A stretch of DNA of 64,000 bases from contig NC_014541.1 of assembly GCF_000148645.1 (NCBI RefSeq), forward strand, positions 1,883,139-1,947,138. Direction: 5' to 3'. How positions within the stretch are numbered: the stretch's first letter is position 1; every line of letters starts with the position of its first letter. The stretch is from Ferrimonas balearica DSM 9799. GTDB taxonomy: Bacteria > Pseudomonadota > Gammaproteobacteria > Enterobacterales > Shewanellaceae. Below the pieces are notes generated by a model. The model searched no databases. It saw only the letters and a program-made list of their open reading frames with translations, and was not told the origin of the DNA. Position numbers and translations under genes: made by a program. Positions 8,122 through 19,389 of this stretch are shown one piece after another.

Positions 8122-9591
8122 TCAGATCTTCAGCCCCATCAGCTGCTGCTGCATGCCGTCGGCAGTGCCCCGCACTGCCTGGCTGGCGTCCACCGATTCC
8201 ACCGCGGATTGCTCCAGTTCGTGGGACTGGTTGCGGATCTGCATCAGGTTGCCGGAGATCTCGTTGGCCACGCTGCTTTGCTGCTCGGCGGCGGTGGCGA
8301 TCTGGCTGCTCATGGCAAACACCTTGTCGGAGTGCTGGGCAATCTGCATCAGGTCCTGACCGGCGCGGCTGACCAGGTTCTGGCCCTGCTCGGCCCGGTC
8401 TACCGTGCGGGCCATCAGCTCCTCCAGGTTTCGGGTGCCGGCCTGCAGCTCCTCAATCATCTTCTGGATCTCCACCGTGGCGGCCTGAGTCCGTCCGGCC
8501 AGGGAGCGCACTTCGTCCGCCACCACAGCAAAACCGCGGCCCTGATGGCCGGCTCGGGCGGCCTCAATGGCGGCGTTGAGGGCAAGCAGGTTGGTTTGCT
8601 CAGAGATGCCGTTGATGGTGGTCACCACCGCATCGATGCGATCCGCGTTGGTGTTGACCTGACTGACCGCGCTGGAGGCGCTGTGCACCTCCGTCACCAG
8701 TTGCTCAATGGTGGCGATGGTGGTTTGAATCTGTTCGTGGCCGTTTTCGGCATCCCGAGACGCCTGGCGGGTTTCCACTGAGGTTTGCTCGGCGTGGTTG
8801 GCCACCTCACGCACGGTGGCGGTCATCTCCTCCATGGCTGAGGCCAGGGTATCCAGATGAAGACGCTGGTCCACCGCCAGTTCCTTGCTGTTGCTGGCCT
8901 GGCTTTCCAATGAGTGGGAAGCCGCCTGCATCCGCTCGGAGATGCCGCGCAGGTCACGGACAACCCGCTGGCGGGTGGCGATCAGCTCATCGATGTGGTT
9001 GGCCAGAGGACGCAGGTCATCGCGGCCGGGATCAAAGTTCATCCGCACCGTCAGGTCGTTGTTGGCGGCCTGGCGCATCACCTCCTGCATAAAGGCGAGA
9101 CTGCCGGTGATAAAGCGACGCACGGTGTAGGAGACAAAGAGGGTCAGTATCACCACCGCCAGGATCGCCACCAGCAGGGTTTTATGCTCCGCAATCACCG
9201 AGTTGGCGTTGGCAACGGGCTGGCGGTACTGCAGGTAGATGCCGGGAAGGATTTCGGCGCTGTAGTACTGGAAGCCGCCGCGGCTTAGGATCTCACCCGC
9301 GGGCACCAGAGCGGGGTCACCCTGCTTAAGGATGGTGCCGTTTTGCAGGCTGGCGACCAGACGGGCCCGATTGTCTTCGTCGAGATGGGCGAAGAGGGCG
9401 GCCTGATCTCGGGTTTTGCCCACCAGTGATTGTTCGAGACTGGCCGCATTGGCGTCGATATCGGCCTGGATAAAGAGGCTGGCAAAGACCAGAAGGGCGA
9501 TGATAGGGGTGACCGAGATAAGCAACAGCTTCTCTTTGATGGTCAGGCGGATAAGGTAGGGGTCCCAGAAGCCGGGTTTACTTTCGTTCAT
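8122..9591 (-). CDS. Methyl-accepting chemotaxis protein
   Basis: Membrane chemoreceptor of 489 residues. A first transmembrane helix lies at about residues 20-40 ([19 protein letters not shown]). It is followed by a periplasmic sensor of about 110 residues, short enough for a single-Cache type, then a second helix at about 138-157, a HAMP region ([20 protein letters not shown]), and a long cytoplasmic coiled coil. The signalling hairpin tip is intact: [20 protein letters not shown] followed by [18 protein letters not shown]. It would pass ligand occupancy to CheA/CheW. No other che genes are nearby, so it is an orphan receptor. The ligand cannot be predicted. Confidence 0.92.
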   Translation of the reverse strand: MNESKPGFWDPYLIRLTIKEKLLLISVTPIIALLVFASLFIQADIDANAASLEQSLVGKTRDQAALFAHLDEDNRARLVASLQNGTILKQGDPALVPAGEILSRGGFQYYSAEILPGIYLQYRQPVANANSVIAEHKTLLVAILAVVILTLFVSYTVRRFITGSLAFMQEVMRQAANNDLTVRMNFDPGRDDLRPLANHIDELIATRQRVVRDLRGISERMQAASHSLESQASNSKELAVDQRLHLDTLASAMEEMTATVREVANHAEQTSVETRQASRDAENGHEQIQTTIATIEQLVTEVHSASSAVSQVNTNADRIDAVVTTINGISEQTNLLALNAAIEAARAGHQGRGFAVVADEVRSLAGRTQAATVEIQKMIEELQAGTRNLEELMARTVDRAEQGQNLVSRAGQDLMQIAQHSDKVFAMSSQIATAAEQQSSVANEISGNLMQIRNQSHELEQSAVESVDASQAVRGTADGMQQQLMGLKI

Positions 9592-9681
9592 GCCGTGTTC
9601 ACTGCCAGAGTTTCGGTTCAGCGCCCTTAGTCGGCCTGATTGGCAGTGAACTTTAAACGGGATTCGTGTGCGGTTGAATTA

Positions 9682-9733
9682 GTGGGAGGCGGATCACGCA
9701 ATGGCTGAAACCCCGGTCATTGCGCGCTCCCAC
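9682..9733. other. Long interrupted inverted repeat
   Basis: The 7-bp arms GTGGGAG (9682-9688) and CTCCCAC (9727-9733) enclose a second nested pair, ACGCAATG / CATTGCGC, giving a 52-base interrupted hairpin. It lies between the unknown gene at 9751-10446 and the chemoreceptor, both on the minus strand. It lacks a U run, so it is not a standard terminator. Confidence 0.5.
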
Positions 9734-9750
9734 AGTCGCTGCTCGCCGGA

Positions 9751-10446
9751 TCAGGCAGCGATGTTGGCTTTCTGCCCTTCATCAGGATCCGCCGGCAATT
9801 GACGATAAAGCGCAATCAACCGTTGGTAACTGTCCCGTGATGCCGGGTCGGTGCGCCTTGCCAGCAGTTGCGATCCCTTAACCAGCAACTGGTGCGCCAC
9901 CCGATATTGGCCCCGAGCGATGGCGACGGTGGCGCGCTGCTCCACACTGCTGATGTTCATCTCCACCTGAAGGGTATGCAGCTGTGCATCCAGCTGGGCA
10001 TGTTCGTCCTCCTGCAACAGACCGGAACGGCGTGCAGCACGCCCCAGTTGGCGCTGCTTCCGGATCGCAGTGAGTATCACCAGGTGCTGTTTGTCCGTTC
10101 GCGGAAGCGCACACAGCTGCTTTGTCTCTTCGTGCCCGCTGGATTGCAGTTGGGCGAGGGCATTTCGCACCACCCGCAGGCGCTGGGCAAACGCAGTGTC
10201 AGCCGGATCCAGCGTCGCCATGGTCAACTGCGCCTGTACCATCTGTTGGTCGAGATGGGTGAGCAGCAGGGGATGGACGCTCAGCAGGTTGGAAAACCGC
10301 ACAATCTGTTCAGCAAAATCGACCCCTTCGCGACAGGCGCGGATCCCGTTGAGGCGAAGCGCAGCAGTGTGCTGACGACGCCTGCGCCAGGCCCAGGTGG
10401 CGAAGACAATTGTGGACACCGCCGTGATGGCAAACCAGAAAGACAT
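9751..10446 (-). CDS. Hypothetical single-pass membrane protein
   Basis: 231 residues. An N-terminal hydrophobic segment (SFWFAITAVSTIVFATWAW) is followed by an Arg-rich stop-transfer sequence (RRRRQ), so the remainder should face the cytoplasm. The soluble part is mainly helical, rich in Gln, Leu and Arg, with possible coiled coil between about residues 60 and 170. No catalytic motif is seen. The start codon has a weak ribosome binding site. It is followed by the chemoreceptor on the same strand, separated by a large inverted repeat, so cotranscription is uncertain. I do not recognise the family. Confidence 0.6.
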   Translation of the reverse strand: MSFWFAITAVSTIVFATWAWRRRRQHTAALRLNGIRACREGVDFAEQIVRFSNLLSVHPLLLTHLDQQMVQAQLTMATLDPADTAFAQRLRVVRNALAQLQSSGHEETKQLCALPRTDKQHLVILTAIRKQRQLGRAARRSGLLQEDEHAQLDAQLHTLQVEMNISSVEQRATVAIARGQYRVAHQLLVKGSQLLARRTDPASRDSYQRLIALYRQLPADPDEGQKANIAA

Positions 10447-11835
<1,389 letters not shown>

Positions 11836-11845
11836 GGGGTTACCG

Positions 11846-14233
11846 ATGAAATTTAGTGAATCCTGGTTGCGGGAGTGGGTAAACCCTGCCATCTCCACCG
11901 AGGAACTGTCTGAGCAGATCTCCATGGCCGGCCTGGAAGTGGACGGTGTGGACCCGGTTGCCGCCGATTTCCACGGCGTGGTCGTGGGTGAGGTGGTGGA
12001 GTGCGGTCAGCACCCGGACGCCGACAAACTGCGCGTGACCAAAGTGAACGTCGGTGGCGAAGAGCTGCTGGACATCGTTTGTGGTGCCTCCAACTGCCGC
12101 CTCGGCCTGAAAGTGGCTGTTGCTACCGTGGGCGCTGAACTGCCCGGCGGTTTCAAGATCAAGAAAGCCAAGCTGCGCGGCCAGCCGTCTCACGGCATGC
12201 TGTGCTCCTTCACCGAGTTGGGCATCGACGTTGAAGCCGATGGCATCATCGAGCTGCCAGCGGACGCCCCGATCGGTACCGACATCCGTGAATACCTGGC
12301 CCTGAACGACAACGCCATCGAGGTTGACCTGACCCCGAACCGCGCTGACTGTCTGGGTCTGGCCGGCCTGGCCCGCGAAGTGGGTGTACTGAACCGTATC
12401 GCCGTCAACGAGCCGGAAGTGGCTGCCGTTGAAGCCAGCATTGACGCCGTACACGGCATCCGTGTTGACGCCCCTGAGCACTGCCCGCGCTACCTGGGCC
12501 GTGTGGTGAAGAACATCAATGTCAAAGCCGAAACCCCGCTGTGGATGCAGGAAAAACTGCGTCGTGGCGGCATTCGCAGCATTGACGCTGTGGTCGACAT
12601 CACCAACTTCCTGCTGCTGGAATACGGCCAGCCGATGCACGCCTTTGACCTGGCCAAACTGAATGGCGACATTCAGGTGCGCCTGGCCGCTGCCGGCGAC
12701 AAGCTGACCCTGCTCGACGGCAACGAAGTGGAGCCCCGCGCGGACACTCTGCTGATCGCCGACGATAACGGTCCGCTGGCGCTGGCGGGCATCTTCGGTG
12801 GCGAGCACAGTGGTGTAACCACGGAAACCACCGATGTGCTGCTGGAGTGCGCGTTCTTCAACCCGCTCTCCATCATCGGTAAAGCCCGTTCCTACGGCCT
12901 GCACACCGACTCCTCCCACCGTTTCGAGCGCGGCGTTGACCCGCAGCTGCAAGCCAAGGTGATGGAGCGTGCCACCGCACTGCTGCTGTCCATCTGTGGC
13001 GGCGAAGCCGGTCCGGTTGTTGAAGTGAAGTCCGATGCGCACCTGCCGCAGCCGGCCACCATCACCCTGCGTCGCGCCAAGCTGGACGCGCTGCTGGGTC
13101 ATGTGATCAGCGACGAAGACGTGTCTGAAATCCTGACTCGCCTGGGCTGTGAAGTGACCGTCGTCGACGGCGGCTGGCAGGCGAAAGCCCCGAGCTGGCG
13201 TTTCGACATGGCGATCGAGCAGGACCTGATTGAGGAAGTGGCCCGCATCTACGGCTACAACAACATCCCCAATCTGGCCCCGGTCGCTGAACTGACCATG
13301 ACCGACCACACCGAAGCCAAGCTGCCGCTCAAGCGCGTTCGCAGCCTGCTGGTGGACCGCGGTTACCAGGAAGCGATCACCTACAGCTTCGTTGACCCGA
13401 AACAGCAGGTCCGCCTGCACCCGGGCATCGAGCCGATGGTTCTGCCGAACCCGATCTCCTCCGAGATGTCCGCCATGCGTCTGTCTCTGTGGACCGGTCT
13501 GCTGGGCGCTGTTGCCCACAACCAGGCCCGTCAGCAGAACCGCGTGCGCCTGTTCGAAAGCGGCCTGCGCTTTATCCCGGATGCCAACGAGGCGATGGGT
13601 GTACGTCAGGAGCCGGTACTGGCTGCCGTGATTGCGGGCACCCAGAGCGATGAACATTGGGACATGGCCGCCAAGACCGTCGACTTCTTCGACCTGAAAG
13701 GCGACCTGGAAGCGGTACTGGCCCTGACCAATACTCCGTACGAGTTCAGCTTCCGTGCTGCCCAGCACCCGGCGCTGCATCCCGGCCAGTGTGCCGAGAT
13801 CCTCAAGGGTGACGAAGTGGTTGGCCTGATTGGTGCCATCCATCCGCAACACGAGAAGAAGCTGGGCCTCAACGGCCGCACCATCGTGTTCGAGATCGCC
13901 CAGTCAGCGATCCTGGAGCGCCAACTGCCGGAAGCCAAGCCGGTTTCCCGCTTCCCGGCCAACCGTCGGGACATCGCCATCGTGGTTGATGAGTCGGTAG
14001 GTGGCGGTGACGTTGAAAAAGTGATACGAAAAGTTGGCGGAAATCAGTTGGTTGCCGTAAACTTGTTTGACGTATATCGTGGGAAAGGTGTCAACGAGGG
14101 TCAAAAGAGTCTGGCGATTGCACTGACCTTGCAGGATGTCGAGCGCACCCTGGAAGAGAAGGAGATCGCACAAGCGGTTGAGAACATCGTTGCCACTTTG
14201 AAGTCAGAGTTCAACGCACAGTTGAGGGACTGA
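11846..14233 (+). CDS. pheT: Phenylalanine-tRNA ligase beta subunit
   Basis: Large subunit of phenylalanyl-tRNA synthetase, 795 residues as in E. coli. It contains the N-terminal EMAP-like tRNA-binding domain ([22 protein letters not shown]), the B3/B4 editing region, the B5 domain and the C-terminal anticodon-binding ferredoxin-like domain ([16 protein letters not shown]). It hydrolyses mischarged Tyr-tRNA-Phe and binds the tRNA. The start has AAGGGG at good spacing. ihfA begins 5 bases after the stop, so the three genes form one operon. Confidence 0.98.
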   Translation: MKFSESWLREWVNPAISTEELSEQISMAGLEVDGVDPVAADFHGVVVGEVVECGQHPDADKLRVTKVNVGGEELLDIVCGASNCRLGLKVAVATVGAELPGGFKIKKAKLRGQPSHGMLCSFTELGIDVEADGIIELPADAPIGTDIREYLALNDNAIEVDLTPNRADCLGLAGLAREVGVLNRIAVNEPEVAAVEASIDAVHGIRVDAPEHCPRYLGRVVKNINVKAETPLWMQEKLRRGGIRSIDAVVDITNFLLLEYGQPMHAFDLAKLNGDIQVRLAAAGDKLTLLDGNEVEPRADTLLIADDNGPLALAGIFGGEHSGVTTETTDVLLECAFFNPLSIIGKARSYGLHTDSSHRFERGVDPQLQAKVMERATALLLSICGGEAGPVVEVKSDAHLPQPATITLRRAKLDALLGHVISDEDVSEILTRLGCEVTVVDGGWQAKAPSWRFDMAIEQDLIEEVARIYGYNNIPNLAPVAELTMTDHTEAKLPLKRVRSLLVDRGYQEAITYSFVDPKQQVRLHPGIEPMVLPNPISSEMSAMRLSLWTGLLGAVAHNQARQQNRVRLFESGLRFIPDANEAMGVRQEPVLAAVIAGTQSDEHWDMAAKTVDFFDLKGDLEAVLALTNTPYEFSFRAAQHPALHPGQCAEILKGDEVVGLIGAIHPQHEKKLGLNGRTIVFEIAQSAILERQLPEAKPVSRFPANRRDIAIVVDESVGGGDVEKVIRKVGGNQLVAVNLFDVYRGKGVNEGQKSLAIALTLQDVERTLEEKEIAQAVENIVATLKSEFNAQLRD

Positions 14234-14238
14234 GACAC

Positions 14239-14544
14239 ATGGCGCTGACCAAAGCCGATATGGCAGAGCACCTCATCGAAACTTTGGGTCTCCACAAGCG
14301 AGACGCCAAGGACGTTGTGGAAGCCTTCTTTGAAGAGATCCGCCTAGCCCTGGAAACCGGGGAACAGGTTAAGCTGTCGGGTTTTGGGAACTTCGAACTC
14401 AGGGATAAGAATGAACGTCCGGGACGGAACCCCAAGACGGGCGAAGACATCCCAATCACGGCTCGCCGAGTCGTGACTTTCCGGCCCGGCCAAAAGCTGA
14501 AGACCCGGATTGAAGAATCGGATCACCTGGGTGACGAAGCATAA
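14239..14544 (+). CDS. ihfA: Integration host factor alpha subunit
   Basis: DNA-bending nucleoid protein of 101 residues that pairs with IhfB. The HU/IHF signature is present: [20 protein letters not shown]. The Pro at the tip of the DNA-inserting arm is part of GRNPKTGE. Start-to-end colinearity with the family is complete ([17 protein letters not shown] at the N-terminus). It is the last gene of pheST-ihfA, an arrangement widespread in gammaproteobacteria, and is followed directly by a strong terminator. Confidence 0.97.
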   Translation: MALTKADMAEHLIETLGLHKRDAKDVVEAFFEEIRLALETGEQVKLSGFGNFELRDKNERPGRNPKTGEDIPITARRVVTFRPGQKLKTRIEESDHLGDEA

Positions 14545-14559
14545 GCGTCACTGAATCTC

Positions 14560-14592
14560 AAAAACGCCGTCCAATGGACGGCGTTTTTTTTT
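14560..14592. terminator. Strong intrinsic terminator after ihfA
   Basis: Stem ACGCCGTCC / GGACGGCGT with a 3-base loop, followed on the plus strand by nine or more T residues. An A run on the other side makes it usable by the convergent minus-strand gene at 14613 as well. Confidence 0.92.
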
Positions 14593-14612
14593 TGGCTTGT
14601 TGCTGGTGTCCA

Positions 14613-15665
14613 TTACGTCGCCGGTTGCGCGGCGTCAAATCGTGTCCGACGGATGTGGCCGTGGTTTTGCACCGCCACTATCAGGCTTTCAAAGTTGTTC
14701 CTGTCTGGGTCGATCTCGTTGTGTTGGCAGTACCAGTTAATCGACGTTTTAAAGTCCGACACGCTGTCACCGGCGGCTTTGATGTCGCCGGTGGTGAGGT
14801 TGGGTCCACAGATGCCCACGTGCTTATCCGTCAGGGAGAGCAGGAAGGTGGTCTTCAGGGCCTCATCCAGGGATTCGTTGATGGGCCTGGAGCTGGCGTG
14901 GAACAGGCCCACCTCGCGCTCCAGTTTGTTGAGCGCGCTTTTCAGCCCTTTCAGCTGTTTGAGCAGCTCATCCCGTTCATGGTGGTGATTCAGCGCCTGC
15001 TCACTCAATGCTTCGGCATGCCGTTGCGCCAGCCAGTCGGAGCAGGCACTGGTGTGCGAGGTGATTCGGCACAGCTGGGTGCGTATCGCTTTAAGGCGGT
15101 CAGCGCTGGGGGAGAGAGGCCACAGCCGCTCGCCCTTACCGAACAGATACTCGAACGCGATCAGAATCTCCTCGGTGGTCAGCGCGATGGTCCCGGCGGT
15201 CTGATACGACATGATTTGGGCAATGTGCTTGGCTTTGCCCCAGTAAAGGTCCAGTGCGCGCTTCTCCTCCTGCGCTTCGAAAACGCGCATCTGGTGCGCC
15301 AGCGTCTTGCGTTGGTGGTTGAGCGCCAGTTCCTGACGCAGCAGAGCCTCTTCCGTGGTTCGGTTGCGCTTATCCGCAATCGCCCAGGCGCCCAGAGGCA
15401 CGGACAGTGACAGCACCGCCAGCGGGACTTTGAAGTGCTGCCAGAACAGCATCAGCGCCGCACTGCCGCCATACCAGCCTGCCCAGGAAAGGCCATCGCC
15501 GATGCAGACGTAAGTGGCCAGAACCACAAACAAGGTGGCGGGCAGGCCAATGGCACATTGAAAGGGGCGGTATCGCCAGATGGGTTCAATTGCGGGGGTG
15601 TCCATATTCAACTTCTTTGCAGGAAAACGACGCCAACAGGGAGTGAGCGATATGAAACGGTTCAT
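14613..15665 (-). CDS. Hypothetical membrane protein with coiled-coil cytoplasmic domain
   Basis: 350 residues from the ATG at 15665, which has AGGAAG at ideal spacing. A second ATG at 15605 (330 residues) has a weaker site. Hydrophobic segments lie near residues 40-55, 62-75 and 84-98. A long helical region follows (RTTEEALLRQELALNHQRKT), coiled-coil-like to about residue 260. The C-terminal part (TDKHVGICGPNLTTGDIKAA) is more globular. I recognise no family. Its length and layout suggest a membrane-tethered structural or sensory protein, but nothing firmer can be said. It stands alone between terminators. Confidence 0.6.
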   Translation of the reverse strand: MNRFISLTPCWRRFPAKKLNMDTPAIEPIWRYRPFQCAIGLPATLFVVLATYVCIGDGLSWAGWYGGSAALMLFWQHFKVPLAVLSLSVPLGAWAIADKRNRTTEEALLRQELALNHQRKTLAHQMRVFEAQEEKRALDLYWGKAKHIAQIMSYQTAGTIALTTEEILIAFEYLFGKGERLWPLSPSADRLKAIRTQLCRITSHTSACSDWLAQRHAEALSEQALNHHHERDELLKQLKGLKSALNKLEREVGLFHASSRPINESLDEALKTTFLLSLTDKHVGICGPNLTTGDIKAAGDSVSDFKTSINWYCQHNEIDPDRNNFESLIVAVQNHGHIRRTRFDAAQPAT

Positions 15666-15737
15666 TGTACGACTTCCTGATTCTTTCTTATTGTTTCTAA
15701 TGGCGTTTATCAGGATGGGTTCAGGTGAGTGGTGGGC

Positions 15738-15764
15738 AAAAAAATGCCCCACAATAGTGGGGCA
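15738..15764 (-). terminator. Intrinsic terminator after the secreted CC-motif gene
   Basis: Stem TGCCCCAC / GTGGGGCA with a 4-base loop and a minus-strand T run of seven. It lies 48 bases past the stop codon at 15812. Confidence 0.88.
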
Positions 15765-15811
15765 CAGGTTGTTGATGGCGGACACCAGCATCGAACCGGT
15801 GTCCGGTTCGG

Positions 15812-16567
15812 TTACTCCTTCACCAGCGACAGGTCCATTCGCAGCCGGTACAGCTGATACTCGGTGCCGCTGAAGTGGCTGCTCCAGCTTTCCAGCAGCG
15901 CCTTGGCTTTGTCTTCGTCACCCATATGTTTGGCGAGCGAGGCAGCAAAGCCGGGGTCCGGGTCTGCCATACCGGCGTAGTTGGTGTAGGGCACCACCAG
16001 ATTGAGGGTGGGTTTACCGCCAACATTCCAGCTCCAGGCCCAGTGATAGGGCCAGTTCATCGCTTTGGCGTTTTCGCTTAATGCCGCCTTATCGGCCTCG
16101 GTACCTGCGCCTTCGCCGGCTTTAACCGAGTAGCGGGTGACACCGAAATACTGGAAGCCGGAATCGCCCTCTGGCCAGCGGCTGTTGGCCATGTCCACTT
16201 CGGCAAAGTTGTGGCCGACGCTAGCGATCAGTGGTGACACATTGTCACGCCAGTGCTCACCGGTTTTGTTTTTGGTTTGCCAGGCCAGGTAGCTGTCCAC
16301 CTCGGCCCAGTTGCCGCAGCAGCTGCGGATCACGTAGTAATTGAGGTTGTTACCCAGAGTGGGGATGTAGACGCGCCACTCCCGGCTGTCGCCTTTGTCT
16401 TTGCGATAGGCGACATGCCGTTTAAGGGCCTCTTCGAATTTGGCGGCTTCGCCGACTTTGGGGGTGATCACCCACATTTCAGCGAGGTTATCCGGCTTGT
16501 CGGCTGCCAATACGGACAGGGGAAGGAGCAACAGGGGAACAATAAAACGACGCCATAGCAACTTCAT
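15812..16567 (-). CDS. Secreted protein with Cys-Cys motif, paralogue A (double ABM-like)
   Basis: 251 residues with a clear signal peptide (cleavage near VLAADK, about residue 22), so exported to the periplasm. It is homologous along its whole length to the divergent gene at 16714. Shared features are the IPTLGNN loop, adjacent cysteines (Cys83-Cys84 in RSCCGNWAEVDSYLAW), FAEVDMANSRW, a WSWNVGGKPTLNLVVP segment, and the C-terminal EYQLYRL. The two halves each look like a dimeric alpha/beta-barrel (ABM-like) unit, so the chain may be an internal duplication. AAGGAG precedes the ATG. Function is unknown; a vicinal Cys pair in an exported protein could be redox-active or bind metal. Confidence 0.7.
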   Translation of the reverse strand: MKLLWRRFIVPLLLLPLSVLAADKPDNLAEMWVITPKVGEAAKFEEALKRHVAYRKDKGDSREWRVYIPTLGNNLNYYVIRSCCGNWAEVDSYLAWQTKNKTGEHWRDNVSPLIASVGHNFAEVDMANSRWPEGDSGFQYFGVTRYSVKAGEGAGTEADKAALSENAKAMNWPYHWAWSWNVGGKPTLNLVVPYTNYAGMADPDPGFAASLAKHMGDEDKAKALLESWSSHFSGTEYQLYRLRMDLSLVKE

Positions 16568-16713
16568 GGAGTTCTCCTTTGGGTGGGAACGCGTCGGGGG
16601 CTAAACATAGCAAAGACCCGGCGATTGTGCCGGGTTCTCCACAGCACCGCAGCTCGCCACCGTGGACGGCACGGTTTGCTAGAGTTAGCGAAACCTCATG
16701 TGGAGATAGTGCT

Positions 16714-17469
16714 ATGGCTCGCTGGATATTGGCGTTGTGGTGGCTCGCTCTGTTGGGTCTGCCCGTGCCGGCTCAGGCTGAGCGAATCCTGATGGATGCG
16801 TTTCTGGTGACGCCGCTGCCGGGCCAGCGGGGGCCGCTGGAGCAGGCGATTCATGAACATCTCGACTTTCGGCTGTCAAAAGGGGAGACCCGCCCCTGGT
16901 TGCTTTATACCCCCACTCTCGGCAAGAACATCGGCCGTCTGATGCTGTTTCACTGTTGCGTCAGTTGGGAGGAGCTGGAGCGTTACCATGCCTGGGAGGA
17001 TGACGCGGAGACCACCGCCCATTGGATGAACTTTGTTGAACCCTTTATCCAGCGGCTGGACCATTACATCAGCGAAGTTGACGTGAACAGCAGTAATTGG
17101 GAGGGGTATGGCAAGCCCAGCCCCTATTTGAGCGTCACTGAGTTGCACCTGCATGCGGGCCATCGTGATCGGGCCATGAAGGATGTGGCCACCATCAGCA
17201 ATCATGTCAAAGCGATGGATTGGCTGCCGCGATGGCTGTGGAGCTGGCAGCTGGGTGGTGATCCGGTGCTCAATCTGATCATCCCGCAGGACCGGCTGTC
17301 CGACATGTCGGTTCATGTTCCGGGCTTTGAGCAGGCGTTGGGGGAACACCTGGGGGACGGTCGTAAAGCGAGAAGCCTGGTGGAGGAGTGGAATGTCCAC
17401 TTTGAAGAGAGCCATTTCCAACTGTACCGCCTGCTGAGAACGGTGGAGCCTGGCGAAACCGAGGAGTAG
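16714..17469 (+). CDS. Secreted protein with Cys-Cys motif, paralogue B (double ABM-like)
   Basis: 251 residues from the ATG at 16714 (GGAG upstream), the same length as its divergent paralogue. Starts further upstream would bury the signal peptide (MARWILALWWLALLGLPVPA, cleavage near AQA). Conserved with paralogue A are YTPTLGKN, the Cys81-Cys82 pair in FHCCVSWEELERYHAW, ISEVDVNSSNW, VKAMDW, WSWQLGGDPVLNL, and HFQLYRL. The two genes share a 146-base divergent promoter region and probably arose by an inverted duplication. Function unknown. Confidence 0.7.
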   Translation: MARWILALWWLALLGLPVPAQAERILMDAFLVTPLPGQRGPLEQAIHEHLDFRLSKGETRPWLLYTPTLGKNIGRLMLFHCCVSWEELERYHAWEDDAETTAHWMNFVEPFIQRLDHYISEVDVNSSNWEGYGKPSPYLSVTELHLHAGHRDRAMKDVATISNHVKAMDWLPRWLWSWQLGGDPVLNLIIPQDRLSDMSVHVPGFEQALGEHLGDGRKARSLVEEWNVHFEESHFQLYRLLRTVEPGETEE

Positions 17470-17596
17470 CGTTTCGAATAGTGATCTGAATCGGAACTTG
17501 GCCCGGATGTTTTGAACTGGCGGGGAAGCTTCGTCTAATGTGGAGGCCTTTCCATAAGCCTCTGCAGCAGCCGGCGTTGTCGGCAAGAGAATCCCT

Positions 17597-18703
17597 ATGC
17601 CCCAGATCCAATCCGAGCGTCTTATCCAGCACTTTATCGAGCTGGTGAAGATCGACAGCGAATCCCGAAACGAAAAAGCGATCAGCGAAACCCTGGCCGA
17701 GCAACTCGGTGCCATGGGCTTTGAGGTGCACAAACAAGCGGTGGATGCGGCCATCTCCAACGGCCACAATCTGTACGCGCGTCTGCCGGGCACTCTGCCG
17801 GGGCAGATCCTGCTGAGCTGTCATATGGACACCGTGACCCCGGGCAACGGCATTGAGCCGGTGATCGAGGACGGCATCATCCGCTCCAAAGGCGACACCA
17901 TTCTCGGTGGCGACGACAAGTCCGGCATCGCGGCCATTATGGAAGCGGTACGCTGCATTCAGGAGCAGGGGCTGGCTCACCAGAGCATTGAGTTGGCCTT
18001 TACCGTCAACGAAGAGTGTGGCCTGCACGGTTCCAAGCTGTTTGATATGAGCCTGGTGCAAGCCAAAACCGGCATTGTGCTCGATTCCGGTGGCCCGATC
18101 GGCACCATCATCACCACTGCGCCGGGTGCGGAAACCATGAAGGTCACCATCACTGGCAAGCCTGCCCACGCTGGTCTGGCACCGGAAACCGGCATCAACG
18201 CCCTGACCGTTGCCGCCGACGCCATCAGCAAGATGAAGCTGTCCCGTATCGACGAGGAAACCACCGCCAATATCGGTACCGTTCAGGGTGGCGGCGCCAC
18301 CAACATCGTGATGCCGAGCCTGGTGATGGAAGCGGAAGCGCGCTCACTGGATGACGACAAGCTGGCCGCTCAGGTGGCACACATGGTGGAAACCTTTGAG
18401 CAGGCGGCTGAGCGTCATGGTGCTCAGGTCACCATCGAGCGCAGCCGCGAGTACGATGCCTACCGCCTGAGCGACGACGAAGCGCTGGTGCAGGGCATCA
18501 AGGCCGCCTTTGCTGCTAACGGTATCGAAGCGATGACCAAATCCACCGGCGGCGGCTCTGACGCCAACGTGTTCAATGCCAAGGGACTGCAAACCGTCAA
18601 CCTCTCCACCGGTATGGCGAAAGTGCACACCTGTGAAGAGGAGATTGCGGTGGCGGATCTGGTCGCCATCAGCGATTTCCTGTTTACCTACCTCAGCTGC
18701 TGA
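17597..18703 (+). CDS. PepT-like M20-family metallopeptidase
   Basis: Cytosolic zinc aminopeptidase-type protein of 368 residues, resembling the peptidase T-like subfamily (shorter than the roughly 410-residue PepT of E. coli). Metal-binding residues are visible: LLSCHMDTV (His76, Asp78), GGDDKSG (Asp106/107), NEECG (Glu139/140), and a late His in MAKVHTCEEE. The lid domain with GKPAHAGLAPETG is intact. Expected substrates are di- or tripeptides, but the subfamily is poorly characterised. It stands alone, ending at a strong terminator shared with the convergent his operon. Confidence 0.87.
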   Translation: MPQIQSERLIQHFIELVKIDSESRNEKAISETLAEQLGAMGFEVHKQAVDAAISNGHNLYARLPGTLPGQILLSCHMDTVTPGNGIEPVIEDGIIRSKGDTILGGDDKSGIAAIMEAVRCIQEQGLAHQSIELAFTVNEECGLHGSKLFDMSLVQAKTGIVLDSGGPIGTIITTAPGAETMKVTITGKPAHAGLAPETGINALTVAADAISKMKLSRIDEETTANIGTVQGGGATNIVMPSLVMEAEARSLDDDKLAAQVAHMVETFEQAAERHGAQVTIERSREYDAYRLSDDEALVQGIKAAFAANGIEAMTKSTGGGSDANVFNAKGLQTVNLSTGMAKVHTCEEEIAVADLVAISDFLFTYLSC

Positions 18704-18723
18704 GTCTGACTCGGCCTGAACGC

Positions 18724-18752
18724 AAAACCCGGAGCCTGGCTCCGGGTTTTTT
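18724..18752. terminator. Bidirectional terminator between the peptidase and the his operon
   Basis: Stem CCCGGAGC / GCTCCGGG with a 3-base loop, flanked by AAAA on the left and TTTTTT on the right. It can stop both the peptidase transcript and the convergent his operon transcript. Confidence 0.88.
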
Positions 18753-18780
18753 GTTGGTGCGTTGTCCGGTGGGCGCCGGG

Positions 18781-19389
18781 CTAGCGATGACGCTGACTCA
18801 ACCGGTCAATCACTTCCGCCATCGGCACCTGCTGCTGCTCGAGCAATACCGTCAGGTGGTAAAGCAGATCGGCGGTTTCGTCGATCAGGTTTTCCCTGTC
18901 GTTGGTGGCTGCGGCCAATGCCACCTCCACCCCCTCTTCGCCCACTTTCTGTGCGACCCGGCGCGGATTGCCGTTGAGCAGAGAGGCGGTGTAGCTCGAT
19001 TCCGGTGTGGCGTTGCGTCGTTCGGCAACGATGGCGGCGAGCGTATTGAGAAACGGCTGGTTGCGGCTGTCGTCGAAGCAGCTGTCGTTGCCAAGGTGGC
19101 AGGTGGGGCCCTTGGGCCGGGCCTGAACCAGAATGGCATCGTTGTCACAGTCGGTGCCGAGGGTCACCAGCGCCAGCACGTTGCCGGAGCTTTCCCCCTT
19201 GGTCCACAGGCGCTGCTTGGAGCGGCTGTAGAAGGTGACCTGGCCGGTTTCGAGGGTTTTGGCCAGGGCAGCCTCATTCATGTACCCCACCATCAGTACC
19301 CGTCCGGTCAGGTAGTGTTGCACCACGGCGGGCACCAGGTTGTCCATCTTGGCCCAGTCGATGGTGGGCAGGGTGTTCTCTGTTGTCAT
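18781..19389 (-). CDS. hisI: Bifunctional phosphoribosyl-AMP cyclohydrolase / phosphoribosyl-ATP pyrophosphatase
   Basis: HisIE fusion of 202 residues catalysing steps two and three of histidine synthesis. The N-terminal HisI part (about residues 1-115) has the zinc-site segments [17 protein letters not shown] and [12 protein letters not shown]. The C-terminal HisE part (about 120-202) has the pyrophosphatase motif [13 protein letters not shown] and [13 protein letters not shown]. The length is that of the E. coli fusion. It is the last gene of the operon, and its ATG overlaps the hisF stop by 4 bases. Confidence 0.97.
   Translation of the reverse strand: MTTENTLPTIDWAKMDNLVPAVVQHYLTGRVLMVGYMNEAALAKTLETGQVTFYSRSKQRLWTKGESSGNVLALVTLGTDCDNDAILVQARPKGPTCHLGNDSCFDDSRNQPFLNTLAAIVAERRNATPESSYTASLLNGNPRRVAQKVGEEGVEVALAAATNDRENLIDETADLLYHLTVLLEQQQVPMAEVIDRLSQRHR

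Noticed and set aside
11840-13852. 670-codon minus-strand frame opposite pheT
   Set aside because: Antisense shadow of an unmistakable pheT; composition is typical of reverse-strand reading in high-GC genes.
16615-16636. Inverted repeat ACCCGGC / GCCGGGT between the divergent CC-motif genes, considered as a terminator
   Set aside because: No U run on either strand and no transcript is expected to end between divergent genes.
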